64,000 bases of DNA from JAJCYX01 sp965243825 (GCA_965243825.1 CBDEVT010000001.1:2604001-2668000); one strand, 5' to 3'; positions 43,803-54,179 are shown, counted from the stretch's first letter. Numbers and translations are program-made. The notes: a model not told the origin generated them from the letters alone.

Positions 43803-44738
43803 ATGTTTGGCCGCTTGAGGCGAAAAGAGAAGACGGAAGAGAGCGCTCAGAAAACCGGAGCAGCGTGGAAACGTGCTCTAGGCGGTCTTTTTCGACGAGG
43901 TGGAATTGATGACGACTTCTGGGAAGAGCTGGAAGAAGCTTTGATCGTCTCGGATGTCGGTGTTCAAACTTCGTTGGAGATCGTCGAAGAACTTCAGGAG
44001 CAAACCAAACTGAATGGCTGGAAGGAGACCGATCAGGTTCGTGAAGCATTACATGGAAGAATTGTAGAAACCTTCGACAGTCTCGGAGAGGAAGATCCCC
44101 TTCCAGAAGACTCACCGACAGTGCTGCTGGTGGTTGGGGTGAATGGCGTGGGTAAAACGACAAGTATTGCTAAGATCGCCAGTTCTGCGAAGGCTGAAGG
44201 TCGCAACGTGCTTCTGGCCGCAGCTGACACATTTCGAGCCGGGGCGATAGAACAGTTAAGGATCTGGGGGCACCGTCTGGAGATTCCTGTCATTGCTCAG
44301 CATGCTGGCGGAGATCCCGGTGCTGTAACGTTCGACGCTATGACATCAGCGAAGGCTCGTCGTGTGGATCTTGTCGTTGTTGATACGGCTGGCCGGCTTC
44401 ACACCAAACACAACCTGATGGAAGAGTTAAAAAAGGTAAGAGGCATCATTGATCGCGAAGGCGAAGGCTTCGTTGTTAAGGTTCTTCTGGTCATAGATGG
44501 CAATACTGGCCAGAACGGACTCGCTCAGGCTAAATCGTTTACTGAAGCCGTCCATTGCGACGGCGTGATGCTCACGAAACTCGACAGTACCGCCAAAGGC
44601 GGCATCGCACTCGCTATCGCAGGTGAACTCGAACTTCCGGTATGGTTCGCCGGTACCGGGGAGAAGGTTGATGATCTCTCTGAGTTCGATCCGGCAGGAT
44701 TTGCCGACACAATACTTCCTGAGTCCATCGCCTCGTAG
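43803..44738 (+). CDS. ftsY: Signal recognition particle receptor FtsY
   Basis: SRP-receptor GTPase at the cytoplasmic membrane, 311 aa. A short N-terminal basic segment replaces the long acidic A domain of E. coli FtsY. NG domain: G1 VVGVNGVGKTTSIAKI, G2 AAADTFRAGAIEQL, G3 VVDTAGRLHT, G4 TKLDSTAKGGIAL, and C-terminal GTGEKVDDLSEFDP. AAGGAA about 9 nt before the ATG supports the start. Probably co-expressed with rnc. Confidence 0.97.
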   Translation: MFGRLRRKEKTEESAQKTGAAWKRALGGLFRRGGIDDDFWEELEEALIVSDVGVQTSLEIVEELQEQTKLNGWKETDQVREALHGRIVETFDSLGEEDPLPEDSPTVLLVVGVNGVGKTTSIAKIASSAKAEGRNVLLAAADTFRAGAIEQLRIWGHRLEIPVIAQHAGGDPGAVTFDAMTSAKARRVDLVVVDTAGRLHTKHNLMEELKKVRGIIDREGEGFVVKVLLVIDGNTGQNGLAQAKSFTEAVHCDGVMLTKLDSTAKGGIALAIAGELELPVWFAGTGEKVDDLSEFDPAGFADTILPESIAS

Positions 44739-44806
44739 CCGGTCGTAGACCTGCAGTATCCACCCCGTGCCGTCCGGTTGGTCGGCTGTTTCAGATATCC
44801 GCACAG

Positions 44807-47377
44807 ATGACAGACCTCATTCCCTGGCTACTGACCGCTGAGATCGTCGGTCTTGCAGCGTTTCCACTTGTATTCAGAGCGTTCCCACGTCTGGCAGATC
44901 GCGGGTTCGGACTGTCAATTCCGGCGGGTATGCTGATCATCAGTACGATTGTCTGGCTGCTCAGCTACGTGAAACTCTTCCCGAACGACACGTGGGCCTG
45001 GTGGCTGGTTGTATTCGCTGTCGCATTAGGCGGTGGCTTCGCCGTACGGCATCAAGTGTCTGATCTGGTGAATCTCGTCCGAAAGCGGTGGCCTGCGCTT
45101 GTTACTGTGCAGTTCGTGTTCATCGTTTTTTTTCTGCTGTTCGCTTTGTTGCGGTCGCACGACCCAAACATCGCGAACACGGAGAAACCGATGGAGATTC
45201 TGATGCTCAATGCTGCCGTGAGCGCAGAACATGCCCCTCCAGAAGATCCCTGGTTGGCAGGGGAGCCCGTCGCTTATTACTACGGCGGTTACTGGAACCT
45301 GAGCGGCATTTCTAGACTCAGCTCAGTTCCAACAGCGAGTGGGTTCAATCTTTCTCTCGCCTTGATCGGAGCTATGGCCGCAAGCGCCATGTTCACGGTT
45401 GTCTACAGCATGGTTTCCCGCGATGGTGGACGTGTCACCTGCGCATCGATTGCAGGTATCGGTGCCCTCGGTCTGCTTCTGCTCGTAGCGAGTCTCGCGG
45501 GCTGGTGGGAGCTTGCAGCAAACGTTGGTGCCGGTTCAAACGGCTTCTACGAATGGCTGGCAATTGACGGACTCCAGGTGAATCCTGACTCGGTGAACTG
45601 GAGACCTGACCAATTCTGGTGGTGGTTCCGAGCATCACGGGTGATCAACACTTTCGATGAAACCGGAGTCGGACTTGATTTCACGATTCAGGAGTTCCCC
45701 GCGTTCAGTTTCATCCTGGGTGATCTGCATCCGCACGTTATCTCGATTCCGTTTGTCATTTTAGGAATCGCTGCGGCTTATAACCTGTTCACATCGCCGG
45801 GCCGCTGGAACTGGTCATGGCTCCGGAAAAATCCTTACGCAACCGTTGCCATTGGTCTGATATTCGCGACTTCTGGATTTATTAACCAAGCTGACATTCT
45901 TCTGATGGCTGCTTTGTTTGGCGGAACGGTGGCGCTGAAGAGTTACGGGGAGAGCGGAAGAGGTTTGCTGCTATCTACTGCGCGCGCCTGGATTCCGCTC
46001 GCCGTTATCGCTGGTGTCGGTGTGCTGGTTTTTTCACCGTTCTATTTCGGAACGCTCGGTGGCCAGTTGCAGTCACCACCAATCGCGCCCGTCGAGTTCG
46101 GTAGCCGTCCGATTCATTTTCTGACTGTGTGGGGCGTTTTCCTGTTGCTATTGACTCCGTTCGCGGTGCATTTCGCGGGACCGACCACAGCACGTTATGC
46201 GGGTGCCATATGGCGGTCCCGCAGCGGGACATCGCCCGGTGAGGCGTTGAGAGCAATAACTTCGAAAGGCCTACGTGAGCGATTCTCCGAACTACGTTAC
46301 GCAGAGGACGACGTTCCGCCAGAATCAGCGAACGTTAACCGAACCTCTGAAGCCTCAACGGAGGAACAAGATAGGGCAGTCCCTGACAACACCGAGTTGC
46401 AGGAAGGTCTGATCCTGTTGCGACGTCTCGAGCGCCAAGTGCTATTCATCCCAATCGCAATGGTTCTAGTTCCGTATGGCATCTGGATGATCACCCACCT
46501 CGCGTTCAATGATCATGCGACGTTTAGTCATGTTTTTACCAGGCTGGGTACGGCACTTCCGCTGGGGGTAGCGTTCGTTGCCCTTGCGTTCGTGACCCTG
46601 AGGAAGGCTCACGGCGGAGGAACACCAGCATCACTGTTCGCTCTGTTGCTGCTGTCTCTGTCGCTGTACATGCTTTTTGGCGCAGAACTGTTCTTCGTAC
46701 ACGACCTATTCGGCAACCGCATGAATACGGTGTTCAAGTTCTACTTCCAGGTCTGGATTATGCTTTCAGCTGTCGCAGGCTACGGTGCGTTTTACTGGGC
46801 CAGGACTCACAGAATTCTCGACGGGACGCCAGCTTTGTTGAGTAGAACCGCTGCAGTTGCCATCGCCGTACTACTGGTCGGCCCGCTCTGGTATCCGGTT
46901 GCGGCTGGATTCAGCAAGGCTGACGGCTATTCGGGCCCGGTAACATTGGACGGTTGGGCGTTCCTGGATCGATTCAACCAGGGTGATGCCGACGCTATCG
47001 ACTGGTTGGACAAGGAGGCAGAGCCTGATTCCCGGATTGTAGAAGCGGTTGGTGGCAGCTATACAGAACACGGACGGCTATCTGCCGCCACTGGAGTACC
47101 GACGCTTCTTGGTTGGCCGGGGCACGAGCGGCAATGGCGGGGCACGGACGAGCTATTCGCCGGTCGGATCGGGGATATCAAGAACATATACGAGTTGGTC
47201 GACATTCCCGAAACAAGAGACATTCTTCAAAGGTACGACGTGACATATGTGGTCATAGGCCCAAGAGAACGTGCGGCATATCCGTCTCTCGATGCGGGAA
47301 AGTTCGATAGTCTTGGTGAAAAGGTGCACGAAAGCAACGGCGTTTCGATCTACAAGGTTCAAGGGCAGGTGAGTTGA
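44807..47377 (+). CDS. DUF2298 / Chlor_Arch_YYY multi-spanning membrane protein
   Basis: 856-aa integral membrane protein with about 14 hydrophobic segments and a soluble stretch of ~50 polar residues around 505-550. The pattern around WWLVVFAVALGG, EHAPPEDPWLAGEPVAYYYGG and the YYGGYW triple-tyrosine motif matches the YYY domain (TIGR03662, DUF2298). It resembles GT-C-type glycosyltransferases; its partner Agl23 is encoded immediately after it with a 4-nt overlap (TTGA), a pair known from Chloroflexi and haloarchaea. The likely role is surface glycan assembly with polyprenyl-phosphate sugars (inference). Confidence 0.9.
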   Translation: MTDLIPWLLTAEIVGLAAFPLVFRAFPRLADRGFGLSIPAGMLIISTIVWLLSYVKLFPNDTWAWWLVVFAVALGGGFAVRHQVSDLVNLVRKRWPALVTVQFVFIVFFLLFALLRSHDPNIANTEKPMEILMLNAAVSAEHAPPEDPWLAGEPVAYYYGGYWNLSGISRLSSVPTASGFNLSLALIGAMAASAMFTVVYSMVSRDGGRVTCASIAGIGALGLLLLVASLAGWWELAANVGAGSNGFYEWLAIDGLQVNPDSVNWRPDQFWWWFRASRVINTFDETGVGLDFTIQEFPAFSFILGDLHPHVISIPFVILGIAAAYNLFTSPGRWNWSWLRKNPYATVAIGLIFATSGFINQADILLMAALFGGTVALKSYGESGRGLLLSTARAWIPLAVIAGVGVLVFSPFYFGTLGGQLQSPPIAPVEFGSRPIHFLTVWGVFLLLLTPFAVHFAGPTTARYAGAIWRSRSGTSPGEALRAITSKGLRERFSELRYAEDDVPPESANVNRTSEASTEEQDRAVPDNTELQEGLILLRRLERQVLFIPIAMVLVPYGIWMITHLAFNDHATFSHVFTRLGTALPLGVAFVALAFVTLRKAHGGGTPASLFALLLLSLSLYMLFGAELFFVHDLFGNRMNTVFKFYFQVWIMLSAVAGYGAFYWARTHRILDGTPALLSRTAAVAIAVLLVGPLWYPVAAGFSKADGYSGPVTLDGWAFLDRFNQGDADAIDWLDKEAEPDSRIVEAVGGSYTEHGRLSAATGVPTLLGWPGHERQWRGTDELFAGRIGDIKNIYELVDIPETRDILQRYDVTYVVIGPRERAAYPSLDAGKFDSLGEKVHESNGVSIYKVQGQVS

Positions 47378-49698
47378 CGACCGATTCGCAGGTGTCCTCA
47401 CACGACGTTCCATTAACCGGGCGTTGGGTAAACGGGAAGTGGGTCGCCTCTGAAGAGGTTGGACGCGCTCAGGCCGACGCTGAGTTACAACGCAGTAATG
47501 CCGGGCTTCGAATCCCTTTCCGATGGGAAGTGGCCGCTTACATCGCGTTGATAACTATTGCGCTGTTGCTGAGAGTGTGGGGTCTGGGCGATAGGGCAGT
47601 GCATCATGATGAATCTCTGCACGGATTCTTCGCGTGGGATCTGTATCAGGGTCGCCAGTACTTCCACAACCCGCTGACACACGGGATGTTCCTGTTCCAT
47701 ATCATCGCAGGAACATTCTTCCTGTTTGGTGATAACGATTTCACACTGCGCCTTCCAATGGCGTTGTTCGGAACCGCACTCGTGGCGACTCCTCTGTTGC
47801 TTCGGCCGAGGATGGGGCAGATTGCGACGCTTCTTGCGGCAGCAATGCTTACCTTCTCGCCTGCTCTTCTTTACTTTTCAAGATTCGCCAGGAATGACAT
47901 ATTCATCGCCGTTTTCACGATTGTTCTCATCGGAGCGATGTTCCGTTACATAGACGAACGCAAGCATCGCTGGCTCTATATCGCTGCGGCTGCCATAGCA
48001 CTTGGTTTCACAGCCAAAGAGAACATGTACATCGTCATAGCAATCATTGGAGCCTATCTGTTCTGGCGGACGGCACCGGAGATCTGGGATTGGTTGATGG
48101 GGCGTCACTCGCTGAAAGAATTCTCTCCAGAAGCGGGATTTTTAATATTCATTACGGCCCTCACGCTCCCCCTGTTCGCTGCCGGTATCAGCGTGATAGA
48201 TACGCAAATCGGACTGAACCTTTCTGCTGACAACGGCACGCCCGGCCTGGCAACCGGTGAACCCGCAGCGGGAGCCGCGTTCGCCGTTGCAGTGTCGACT
48301 GTGCTCTTGCTGCTCGCCGTGAGTTGGACTCTCGGCATGATGTGGAAACCGAAGGCCTGGGCGATTTCTTGGGTGATATTCGCTGTTCTTTTCGGCCTGA
48401 TCTTCACCAACTTCCTGACCCATCCAGGTGGTGTTGGTACAGGCATCTGGCAGTCCCTTGGTTACTGGCTTGAGCAACAAGGTGTCGCCAGGGGTAATCA
48501 GCCCTGGTATTACTATTTCCTTATCACTTCCGCTTATGAATTCCTGCCGTTCGTGTTGGCAGTAGGCACTGCCGCCTTCTACGCATACAAGACCGGACTC
48601 TTCTCCTGGACGCTCCTCGGGATTGCTGCAGTCTTACTTTCTGTTGGTGGTTACTTCTCGATCAATGAAGGTTACGACCATGAAAACCTGCGAGTCCTGA
48701 TCCCTTCTGTTCTTGGTGTCGTGACCCTAGCCGCCTTCGCCATGTACGTCAGAACAACCAGTTTCATGCGATTTCTGCTGTTCTGGTCAATTCTCACGTT
48801 TGCCGGCTACACCTTCGCCGGCGAGAAGATGCCCTGGCTTTTGACCCACCTGACCTTGCCATTCATTTTCGTAGCCGCAAAAAGCCTTGGCGACATCATC
48901 ATGCACATCAGGTGGCGGCCCTCGCTCAATCGTGGCATTTGGCTATCTCTCGCCGGAGTACCGCTGTTCTTACTGCTCCTGTGGCGACTCATCTTCATCA
49001 ACCTCGCAGGAAATCTGGGCAGTTTCCTGTCACTGTTCCTGATTCTCGCCACGCTCGGGATGCTTGTGGTCGGCCAACACTACCTCGGCACACGTATCGG
49101 CCATCGAGCGGCCTGGGGGTCAACCGCGCTTGTGTTCGCTGTGATCATGTTCGGATACACGTTCCGCGCCGGCTGGATTGCTAGTTTCGTCAACAAGGAT
49201 GTGCCGAAAGAGATCCTCGTTTACACCCAGACATCTCAGGACATTCGGCAGGTTGCCAATGAGATTGAGCTGGCTGGTGATCTGACGGGAACCGGAGTTG
49301 ATATCTCGTTGTCAGTGGACACGTCGGATAGCTTCGCGTGGCCATGGCACTGGTATCTCCGCGGCTACACTTCTGCCAGCTTCCAGGACCTTTCACAGGA
49401 CTCGGTTGGTGCCACTCAGGGCGTCGACATCGCTGTGATCAACGCACGCAACAACAGCAAGGTCCTGCCGGACTACGTCCAGGGCTACACAGAGCCTCGG
49501 AGGATTCAGCATCGGGCGTGGTTCCCGGAAGACTACCGAAACATGACTCCGAAAATTTTCTGGGACACCATCTGGGACAGAAATAGATGGCGAAGATCGG
49601 TCGATTTCTTCGTCCACCGTGAGATCTCCAGTGAGATCGGTTCGGTAGACTCTTTCGTCTACTTCAACAACTCCTTGCCGCTCAGCCCGCTCAACTAG
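47374..49698 (+). CDS. TIGR03663 / Agl23-like membrane protein (flippase-associated)
   Basis: 774-aa GT-C-type membrane protein with about 12 TM helices and an N-terminal cytosolic part. The first loop contains the acidic motif DRAVHHDESLHGFFAWDL (the DE pair of GT-C enzymes) followed by HNPLTHGMFLFHI, a typical TIGR03663 pattern. The C-terminal periplasmic domain (~residue 625 on) ends with IHREISSEIG-like beta-rich residues. The TTG at 47374 overlaps the previous stop. Family members are reported as associated with flippase activity in N-glycosylation. Confidence 0.9.
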   Translation: MTTDSQVSSHDVPLTGRWVNGKWVASEEVGRAQADAELQRSNAGLRIPFRWEVAAYIALITIALLLRVWGLGDRAVHHDESLHGFFAWDLYQGRQYFHNPLTHGMFLFHIIAGTFFLFGDNDFTLRLPMALFGTALVATPLLLRPRMGQIATLLAAAMLTFSPALLYFSRFARNDIFIAVFTIVLIGAMFRYIDERKHRWLYIAAAAIALGFTAKENMYIVIAIIGAYLFWRTAPEIWDWLMGRHSLKEFSPEAGFLIFITALTLPLFAAGISVIDTQIGLNLSADNGTPGLATGEPAAGAAFAVAVSTVLLLLAVSWTLGMMWKPKAWAISWVIFAVLFGLIFTNFLTHPGGVGTGIWQSLGYWLEQQGVARGNQPWYYYFLITSAYEFLPFVLAVGTAAFYAYKTGLFSWTLLGIAAVLLSVGGYFSINEGYDHENLRVLIPSVLGVVTLAAFAMYVRTTSFMRFLLFWSILTFAGYTFAGEKMPWLLTHLTLPFIFVAAKSLGDIIMHIRWRPSLNRGIWLSLAGVPLFLLLLWRLIFINLAGNLGSFLSLFLILATLGMLVVGQHYLGTRIGHRAAWGSTALVFAVIMFGYTFRAGWIASFVNKDVPKEILVYTQTSQDIRQVANEIELAGDLTGTGVDISLSVDTSDSFAWPWHWYLRGYTSASFQDLSQDSVGATQGVDIAVINARNNSKVLPDYVQGYTEPRRIQHRAWFPEDYRNMTPKIFWDTIWDRNRWRRSVDFFVHREISSEIGSVDSFVYFNNSLPLSPLN

Positions 49699-49736
49699 CG
49701 TTCAGGTCGGCGCACTAGCTCAGTGAGATTTGCCGC

Positions 49737-50828
49737 TTGATTGGCCAACGAGGATTCTGGCTCGGCTTCGCGGGGAGCGCCGCTTTCCTGGCTATATTCA
49801 TCTGGTTCTTCGTCGATTTCGACACGATCGGCGAAGAGATGCGCGACGCGAATTACGCCTACATCCTTCCTTCACTAATCTTCTACTTCCTCGCTGTTCA
49901 AGCTCGAACGATGCGATGGAAGTATCTGCTAAGGCCGCTGATCGGACGACCCAGGCGAGCCATCTATCCAGTTGTGGTTGTTGGGTACATGGCGAATAAC
50001 CTGGTGCCAGTTCGCATCGGTGAGCTTTTGCGGTCCTATTACCTTTCGCTGCGAGAGCCTGTAAGTGCAGCAGGAGCATTTGGGACAGTGGCGGTGGAGC
50101 GAGCTTCCGATGTGCTGGCTCTCCTGTTTTTTCTCGCAGCTGCCTGGGCATTCCTCCCCACAACGGGTGCGTTCGGTGATTTCGTCGATGAAGTACCCGG
50201 TGGCGCACCGGTGCTAGTTGCAGTCGCCGTTGTTCCCTTCGTGGTAGTCCTGGCGATAGTCATCGTTATTACCCTGGTATCTCAAGATACGATTCTGCGT
50301 TTCATTGCGAGACTGGTTGGACCCTTTCCCGAGAGATTGCAATCGCGAGTGCTCGCTCTTTCCGCCTCGCTTTTGCAAGGTTTGACAGTGGTGAACTCTC
50401 CGAAAGCATTTGCAGTCGTGTTCCTCTATTCCCTTCCTGTTTGGGGGTTCGAGGCCGCAATGTATTACCTGATATCAATAGGATTTGAACTAGATTCACA
50501 CTTCAACTCCCCGGTGGAACTCGTGGCAGTACTGCTGGTATTCACGGCGGCAGCCAACCTGGCAGGAGTACTGCCTTCCAGCGCCGGAAGCTGGGGGCCG
50601 TTTGATTTCTTCGGTGCTGCTGCGTTGATTGCTCTTGGGGTCCCAAATGGAGTTGCTTCAGGGTTTGCGCTCACGGTCCACGTGGCTTTGTGGGTTCCCG
50701 TGACGGTACTGGGTGCAATTTTGCTACTTCTGGATGGCTCTTCACTCAGGAAACTTATCGATGGCCTGAAACGCGACCGCAAGAAGATCGAGGATCAAAA
50801 CACACCGTCTCCAGAGCCGACCAGTTGA
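49737..50828 (+). CDS. Lysylphosphatidylglycerol-synthase-TM / AglD-like flippase family protein (UPF0104)
   Basis: 363-aa membrane protein with eight or nine helices of the LPG_synthase_TM fold (flippase half only, no aminoacyl transferase domain). Family segments: RTMRWKYLLRPL, VGYMANNLVPVRIGELLRSYYL, GTVAVERASDVLALLFF and a late LAGVLPSSAGSWGPFDF. It probably moves a lipid-linked sugar or lipid across the membrane. The TTG at 49737 is 38 nt after the Agl23 gene, same strand. Confidence 0.9.
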   Translation: MIGQRGFWLGFAGSAAFLAIFIWFFVDFDTIGEEMRDANYAYILPSLIFYFLAVQARTMRWKYLLRPLIGRPRRAIYPVVVVGYMANNLVPVRIGELLRSYYLSLREPVSAAGAFGTVAVERASDVLALLFFLAAAWAFLPTTGAFGDFVDEVPGGAPVLVAVAVVPFVVVLAIVIVITLVSQDTILRFIARLVGPFPERLQSRVLALSASLLQGLTVVNSPKAFAVVFLYSLPVWGFEAAMYYLISIGFELDSHFNSPVELVAVLLVFTAAANLAGVLPSSAGSWGPFDFFGAAALIALGVPNGVASGFALTVHVALWVPVTVLGAILLLLDGSSLRKLIDGLKRDRKKIEDQNTPSPEPTS

Positions 50829-50962
50829 AGCAGTTATCTCCCGATCACTACTGGAGGATTCGAATTCAGCCAGCTGCAAACGCGATGCTGCCAGTACAGT
50901 CCTTCTGAACGGCAATTGTGAAAGACTTCTGGCGCTGACTAACCAAACATACGGATTACTGA

Positions 50963-52273
50963 ATGAAGATCGGGATCATCGGCGCAGGCGTCGCTGGCCT
51001 TACAGCGGCGTACGAATTTTCTAAAGCCGGCCACAACGTCACAATCTACGAATCTGCTCCGTTCATCGGCGGACAGGCTTCGACTATTGAGGTCGGCGGC
51101 GGCAGGCTTGAACGCGGTTATCACCACCTTTTTACAAACGACACCGACATCATCGAGTTGATGGCTGAGCTGGGTGTAGATGAGAGTTTGCAGTGGTATC
51201 CGTCAAAAGTCGGCACTTATGTGGATGGCAAGGTGTACAAGACCACAACGCCGTTGGACCTGTTGAGGTTCGGGGCGCTGCCTATCTGGGACAGGATCAA
51301 GCTCGGCCTATTCGCCTTGCGGGTCCGCAGGATCAAGGATTGGAAATCTCTTGAACCCTTTACGGCAGACGAATGGTTGCGAGAAAAGCTTGGCGGTAAG
51401 GCGTACGAAGCTGTCTGGAATCCGTTGCTTCGAGGTAAATTCGGAGATTACTACGATCAGGTTGGTATGCCGTGGTTCTGGTCGAAGATCCAAACACGTT
51501 TCGCATCGCGCAAAGGTGCAGGCGGCGAACAACTTGGATATCCGGTAAAAAGCTTCGACGAATTGCTTTTCGCACTTCGTGATCACCTGACAGAGCACGG
51601 TGGCGCACTACACCTCGAAACACCGGTTGTGCGAGTCTTAGTGGATGATGGCAGGGCTACCGGTGTCAGGTACCAGCGAGGCGATGGGGAGTTCGGAGAA
51701 GAGCAGTTCGACGTAGTCTTATCTACGGTACCTTCGTTTTCTTTTCCGGGTCTCGTGGATTTGCCCGACGATTACCGGACCAGGCTTGAGAGTGTTACCT
51801 ACACGGCGGCAGTCGTGTTGATCCTGGAGATGTCGCGGCCGCTCACCGACTACTACTGGATGAACATAGCGGATCGATCACTGCCGTTCCTTGGTTTGAT
51901 TGAACACACCAACATGCTGCCAACTGACTGGTACGGCGGTTCGCATGTTCTGTACCTGACAAACTACGTTGACCGGTCTGAACCTCTGTTCAGAATGTCT
52001 CCAGAAGAGGTTCTTGAGCTCTATCTTCCGCACCTGAAGAAGTTCAATCCAGAGTTCGACAGGTCGTGGATCAAAGAGACCCACTACAACAGCCTGAGCG
52101 CTGCACAGCCAATAATTGGCACCAACTATTCGGAGCGCTTGGCATCCCATCAGACTCCGATCAAGAATCTTTGGCTGGCCAATACAACTCAAATCTACCC
52201 CGAAGATCGTGGAACCAACTACTCGATCCGCATGGGCAGAGAGGTGGCGAACACGATGATGGGTAGTGTGTGA
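50963..52273 (+). CDS. FAD-dependent oxidoreductase (amine-oxidase/UDP-galactopyranose-mutase-like)
   Basis: 436-aa flavoprotein with the FAD fold GIIGAGVAGLTAAYEFSKAG, then IGGQASTIEVGGGRLERGYH (the His that follows recalls sugar mutases or protoporphyrinogen oxidases). C-terminal FAD contact NLWLANTTQIYPEDRGTNYS. It follows the flippase-like gene by 134 nt in the same direction, suggesting work on an isoprenoid or nucleotide-sugar substrate of the same pathway. The function is not decided. Confidence 0.85.
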   Translation: MKIGIIGAGVAGLTAAYEFSKAGHNVTIYESAPFIGGQASTIEVGGGRLERGYHHLFTNDTDIIELMAELGVDESLQWYPSKVGTYVDGKVYKTTTPLDLLRFGALPIWDRIKLGLFALRVRRIKDWKSLEPFTADEWLREKLGGKAYEAVWNPLLRGKFGDYYDQVGMPWFWSKIQTRFASRKGAGGEQLGYPVKSFDELLFALRDHLTEHGGALHLETPVVRVLVDDGRATGVRYQRGDGEFGEEQFDVVLSTVPSFSFPGLVDLPDDYRTRLESVTYTAAVVLILEMSRPLTDYYWMNIADRSLPFLGLIEHTNMLPTDWYGGSHVLYLTNYVDRSEPLFRMSPEEVLELYLPHLKKFNPEFDRSWIKETHYNSLSAAQPIIGTNYSERLASHQTPIKNLWLANTTQIYPEDRGTNYSIRMGREVANTMMGSV

Positions 52274-52381
52274 TGCCTGGCTGTGCGTACCACGCCTGTC
52301 ATTCGGCCCTGTAAGATTCGCAACTTGCAGTGGATTTTCTGACTCACGGTCCTGCAAACCGTGAGGATATGAGGCAAGAAC

Positions 52382-53170
52382 ATGGGCACTCTTGAAGGCA
52401 AGATCGCGATCATCACCGGAGCCGGTACAGGGATTGGAAAATCTGCAGCGATTCAATTCGCTGAACAGGGGGCCACGGTGGTCCTTGTCGGACGCAGGTC
52501 GGGACTTCTTGAGCAGACGGCTGCAGAGATCGATAGCATCGGCGGTACCACCCTCATTCATCCAACCGATCTCGAACACGGCGACGCAGCGGCTGCTGTA
52601 GTCGATGCGACCATCAAGAAGTTTGGTCGAGTCGACATTCTCGTCAACAACGCCGGTCACAGCAGCCGGGTTCGCTCGATCAAATACGTCGATCCCGAAG
52701 AGTGGGAATCCGTCTTCAAAGTCAACGTTGAAGGGGTCTACAGAATCACGCAGGCAGCGGTCAACGACATGATCAAACGCAAGGAAGGGACGGTGATCAC
52801 CGTGTCCTCCATGGCTGCTCTGACCCCCGGATTGATTGGCGGTGCGCCATACAGTGCGGCAAAAGCCGCGTCACTCACGATGATGCGTGGTATGAACTCA
52901 GAGTTGCGTGCTGAAGGCATCCGCGCCTGCGCGATTATTCCTGCTGAGGTCGACACCCCGATTCTGGAAAACCGACCCAAACCACCAGACGCCGACGCCA
53001 GGGCGACCATGATGGGTGCCGATGATGTAGCCAGCGCGATATTGCTCTGTGCTGCGATGCCACAGCGAACGCTCGTTTCTGAGATAGTCCTGATGCCTAC
53101 GCAACCGCGTGACATGTCCGAAGACATGGAGGCCGCACAGTCGATCAGATCGCCGGAGCAACAGCTCTAG
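52382..53170 (+). CDS. Short-chain dehydrogenase/reductase
   Basis: 262-aa classical SDR. NAD(P) motif ITGAGTGIGKSAA (residues ~10-22), NNAGH, catalytic Ser in VSSMAAL, and YSAAK (Tyr-Lys). The position after the turn (VGRRSG) with a basic Arg is more compatible with NADP. Start ATG at 52382. Stop 2 nt before the next gene, so the SDR and the inositol-phosphatase-family enzyme form an operon. Confidence 0.93.
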   Translation: MGTLEGKIAIITGAGTGIGKSAAIQFAEQGATVVLVGRRSGLLEQTAAEIDSIGGTTLIHPTDLEHGDAAAAVVDATIKKFGRVDILVNNAGHSSRVRSIKYVDPEEWESVFKVNVEGVYRITQAAVNDMIKRKEGTVITVSSMAALTPGLIGGAPYSAAKAASLTMMRGMNSELRAEGIRACAIIPAEVDTPILENRPKPPDADARATMMGADDVASAILLCAAMPQRTLVSEIVLMPTQPRDMSEDMEAAQSIRSPEQQL

Positions 53171-53172
53171 AC

Positions 53173-54012
53173 ATGGCTGACGATGCCAGACAGGTGATAC
53201 GCGAGACACTCGAGTTTGCCGTTGCACTTGCGCGCGAAGGCGGTGACTCGACTTTGCCGTACTTCTACTCACCACATCTCAAGGTGGACCGTAAAGCTGA
53301 TGACTCACACGTAACTGAGGCTGACCGTGGGGCTGAACGTTTGATGAGGCAGCGTATTGAGGAACGGTTTCCGGAGGATGGAATTATTGGTGAGGAGTGG
53401 GGCAGCGCCGTTGGTAGTAGCGGTCGAACTTGGTATCTCGATCCTGTGGACGGAACGGAGGTGTTCGTCAGGGGCGTTCCTCTCTACGGCACACTGGTTG
53501 CCTGTGTGAGGGACGGACAGCAAAAAGCTGATGTTGGTGTCATATATCTGCCGGCTTTATCCCAGATTGTCTACGCGTCCTCAGGTGGTGGAGCCTGGCA
53601 AGCGAGCGAACTGCCCCGGTATGCGGCTAACAAGCATCTACCAGAATCTATTCAGCGAGCGAGCGTATCCGACATACAGGACGCCACGCAGGCCTATCAA
53701 CTCACGACTCACGACGAGTGGTGGCGGAGGACGGGACGGGAAGCGGTGCTTGACGAGATAATCGCCAGTTTCGGATTCAGGCGTGGGTGGGGACATTGTT
53801 ACGCGCCTTTTCTTGTGGCGACGGGCAGGGCAGAAGTGTGGGTGGAACCATCGGCGCACGAATGGGACTTCGCTCCAGTGAATCTGATCGTCGAAGAAGC
53901 CGGCGGTCGAGCCACTTCAGTGTCTGGTGTGCCGACGTTCCGGGCCGGAAACATCGTGGTTTCAAACGGTCATCTCCATGAGCATGCGCTCGCTGCTCTG
54001 GAGGGCTTCTAG
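53173..54012 (+). CDS. Inositol-monophosphatase-family enzyme
   Basis: Mg-dependent phosphatase of 279 aa (IMPase / histidinol-phosphatase-like / CysQ fold). Metal motifs: GIIGEEWG (Glu), DPVDGTEVF (D-P-x-D-G-T) and the C-terminal ASAHEWDFAPVNLIVEEAGG-like site (WD). The substrate may be inositol phosphate, PAP or histidinol phosphate. The 2-nt gap after the SDR stop indicates coupling. Confidence 0.9.
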   Translation: MADDARQVIRETLEFAVALAREGGDSTLPYFYSPHLKVDRKADDSHVTEADRGAERLMRQRIEERFPEDGIIGEEWGSAVGSSGRTWYLDPVDGTEVFVRGVPLYGTLVACVRDGQQKADVGVIYLPALSQIVYASSGGGAWQASELPRYAANKHLPESIQRASVSDIQDATQAYQLTTHDEWWRRTGREAVLDEIIASFGFRRGWGHCYAPFLVATGRAEVWVEPSAHEWDFAPVNLIVEEAGGRATSVSGVPTFRAGNIVVSNGHLHEHALAALEGF

Positions 54013-54179
54013 CGATCGGCATCGATCGCAAGGGTGACAACCGGCGATGGTTTCGCCGTTGCTCTTCCTACGATTAGACCGTTCACGGCTTTTCTACGGA
54101 AAACCTTTCGGGGACGTGTAACAATGGCTCGGTCGGATCCATGTGCCGGATACTTTTTGTGTCGACTAAGAGAGTAACG

